From Methanosphaera sp. rholeuAM130 (GTDB lineage Archaea; Methanobacteriota; Methanobacteria; Methanobacteriales; Methanobacteriaceae), in contig MUZY01000047.1 of the NCBI GenBank assembly GCA_003266065.1, forward strand, positions 1 through 5,980: a stretch of 5,980 nucleotides of DNA. The letters are read 5' to 3'. The notes beneath the pieces are model-generated. The model was not told where the DNA came from and did not search any database. It worked only from the letters and a program-made list of their open reading frames with translations. Made by a program: the position numbers and the translations under genes. This document shows positions 5,617 to 5,980 of the stretch, piece by piece. Every line of letters begins with the position of its first letter. The first letter of the stretch is position 1.

Positions 5617-5671
5617 TATTATCTGATTGGAATAAGTTGTTTTATTAAATTGTTTGAAAAAAGTAGATATT

Positions 5672-5685
5672 AAAAAGAAAAAAAA
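5672..5685 (-). terminator. T-tract terminator of the acyl-CoA synthetase gene
   Basis: On the minus strand eight T, a C and five T begin 11 bases after the stop codon at 5696. A further run of six T lies at 5657-5662. This is the expected archaeal termination signal and faces the flippase terminator across the intergenic region. Confidence 0.6.
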
Positions 5686-5695
5686 GTTTTGAAGG

Positions 5696-5980
5696 TTATA
5701 ATTTAATTTTTATGTCCAATGCACTGGAACCTTCTTCATAACAGAATACAGGGTTGATATCCAATTCCTTGATTTCAGGGAAATCCAAGGTTAATCTGGT
5801 TACACGTTTCAATGTATCCTTAACGGCTTCAATGTCACATGGAGCATCTCCACGATAACCTTCCAATAGTTTGCTTACTTTTGTACTGTTGATTTGTTCA
5901 TCAATAGCTTCTTCCGTAATTCCTAAACCTAATTTGAAGTTTACATCATTTATGAGGTTTACATAGATTCCACCCATACC
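5696..5980 (-). CDS. ADP-forming acyl/acetyl-CoA synthetase, C-terminal part of ATP-grasp domain (cut by window edge)
   Basis: The last 94 codons of a minus-strand gene are visible; the rest lies beyond the right edge. The fragment begins GMGGIYVNLINDVNFKLG and contains LLEGYRG (38-44), DFPEIKELDINP (66-77) and a short ending ALDIKIKL. This arrangement is the C-terminal end of the ATP-grasp domain of NDP-forming acyl-CoA synthetases (COG1042/ATP-grasp_5 type), in which LDINP closes the nucleotide-binding site. These enzymes interconvert acetyl-CoA, ADP and phosphate with acetate, CoA and ATP. Whether the full gene is a fused alpha-beta enzyme or a separate beta subunit cannot be told, nor can substrate preference. 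The methionine near the edge is internal, not the start. The stop codon is followed at once by T-tracts. Confidence 0.85.
   Translation of the reverse strand, partial: GMGGIYVNLINDVNFKLGLGITEEAIDEQINSTKVSKLLEGYRGDAPCDIEAVKDTLKRVTRLTLDFPEIKELDINPVFCYEEGSSALDIKIKL

Noticed and set aside
1..5980. Mobile element, CRISPR array, tRNA/rRNA or defence island
   Set aside because: No transposase, integrase, regular repeat-spacer pattern, cloverleaf-like sequence or defence domain is visible; apart from the acidic protein and the poorly characterised SelA-like protein, the genes look like ordinary chromosomal metabolism and envelope genes.

Overview
This window looks like chromosome from a methanogenic archaeon of the order Methanobacteriales, most likely Methanosphaera or Methanobrevibacter. 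The DNA is very AT-rich. The Shine-Dalgarno sequences match an archaeal 16S 3' end (AGGAGGT, AGGTG). Candidate promoters are TATA-box-like, and genes end in oligo-T tracts. One gene is an MJ0158-type PLP protein, a family essentially confined to methanogens. The genus is inferred from composition and gene content and cannot be proved from this window alone.

Layout. (1) Positions 1-769, minus strand: N-terminal half of a biotin carboxylase, best read as pyruvate carboxylase subunit A (pycA), running off the left edge. (2) 770-1051: divergent intergenic region with candidate promoters for both neighbours and an 11-bp direct repeat around the pycA ribosome binding site. (3) 1052-2017, plus: birA, biotin-protein ligase with an N-terminal winged helix. 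(4) 2139-3293, minus: SelA-like PLP-dependent protein, convergent with birA. (5) 3385-3720, minus: small, strongly acidic protein of unknown function, in line with and upstream of the PLP gene but separated from it by T-tracts. (6) 3721-3900: divergent promoter region holding a 13-bp wobble-containing stem-loop just upstream of a strong Shine-Dalgarno. (7) 3901-5454, plus: 517-residue MOP-superfamily flippase starting at TTG. (8) 5455-5695: convergent intergenic region with T-tract terminators for both strands and two further stem-loops. (9) 5696-5980, minus: C-terminal end of an ADP-forming acyl/acetyl-CoA synthetase ATP-grasp domain, cut by the right edge.

Functional picture. pycA and birA form a logical pair: BirA would attach biotin to the partner subunit PycB (not in the window), and PycA would carboxylate that biotin to make oxaloacetate from pyruvate. 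The truncated acyl-CoA synthetase is also central carbon metabolism (acetate and acetyl-CoA). The flippase probably serves cell-envelope precursor export. The PLP protein and the acidic protein are the functionally open genes.

I see no mobile element, CRISPR array, rRNA or tRNA, and no clear defence or otherwise undescribed multi-gene system. The most interesting items are the hairpin in front of the flippase, the orphan SelA-like gene with its acidic neighbour, and the divergent pycA/birA control region.
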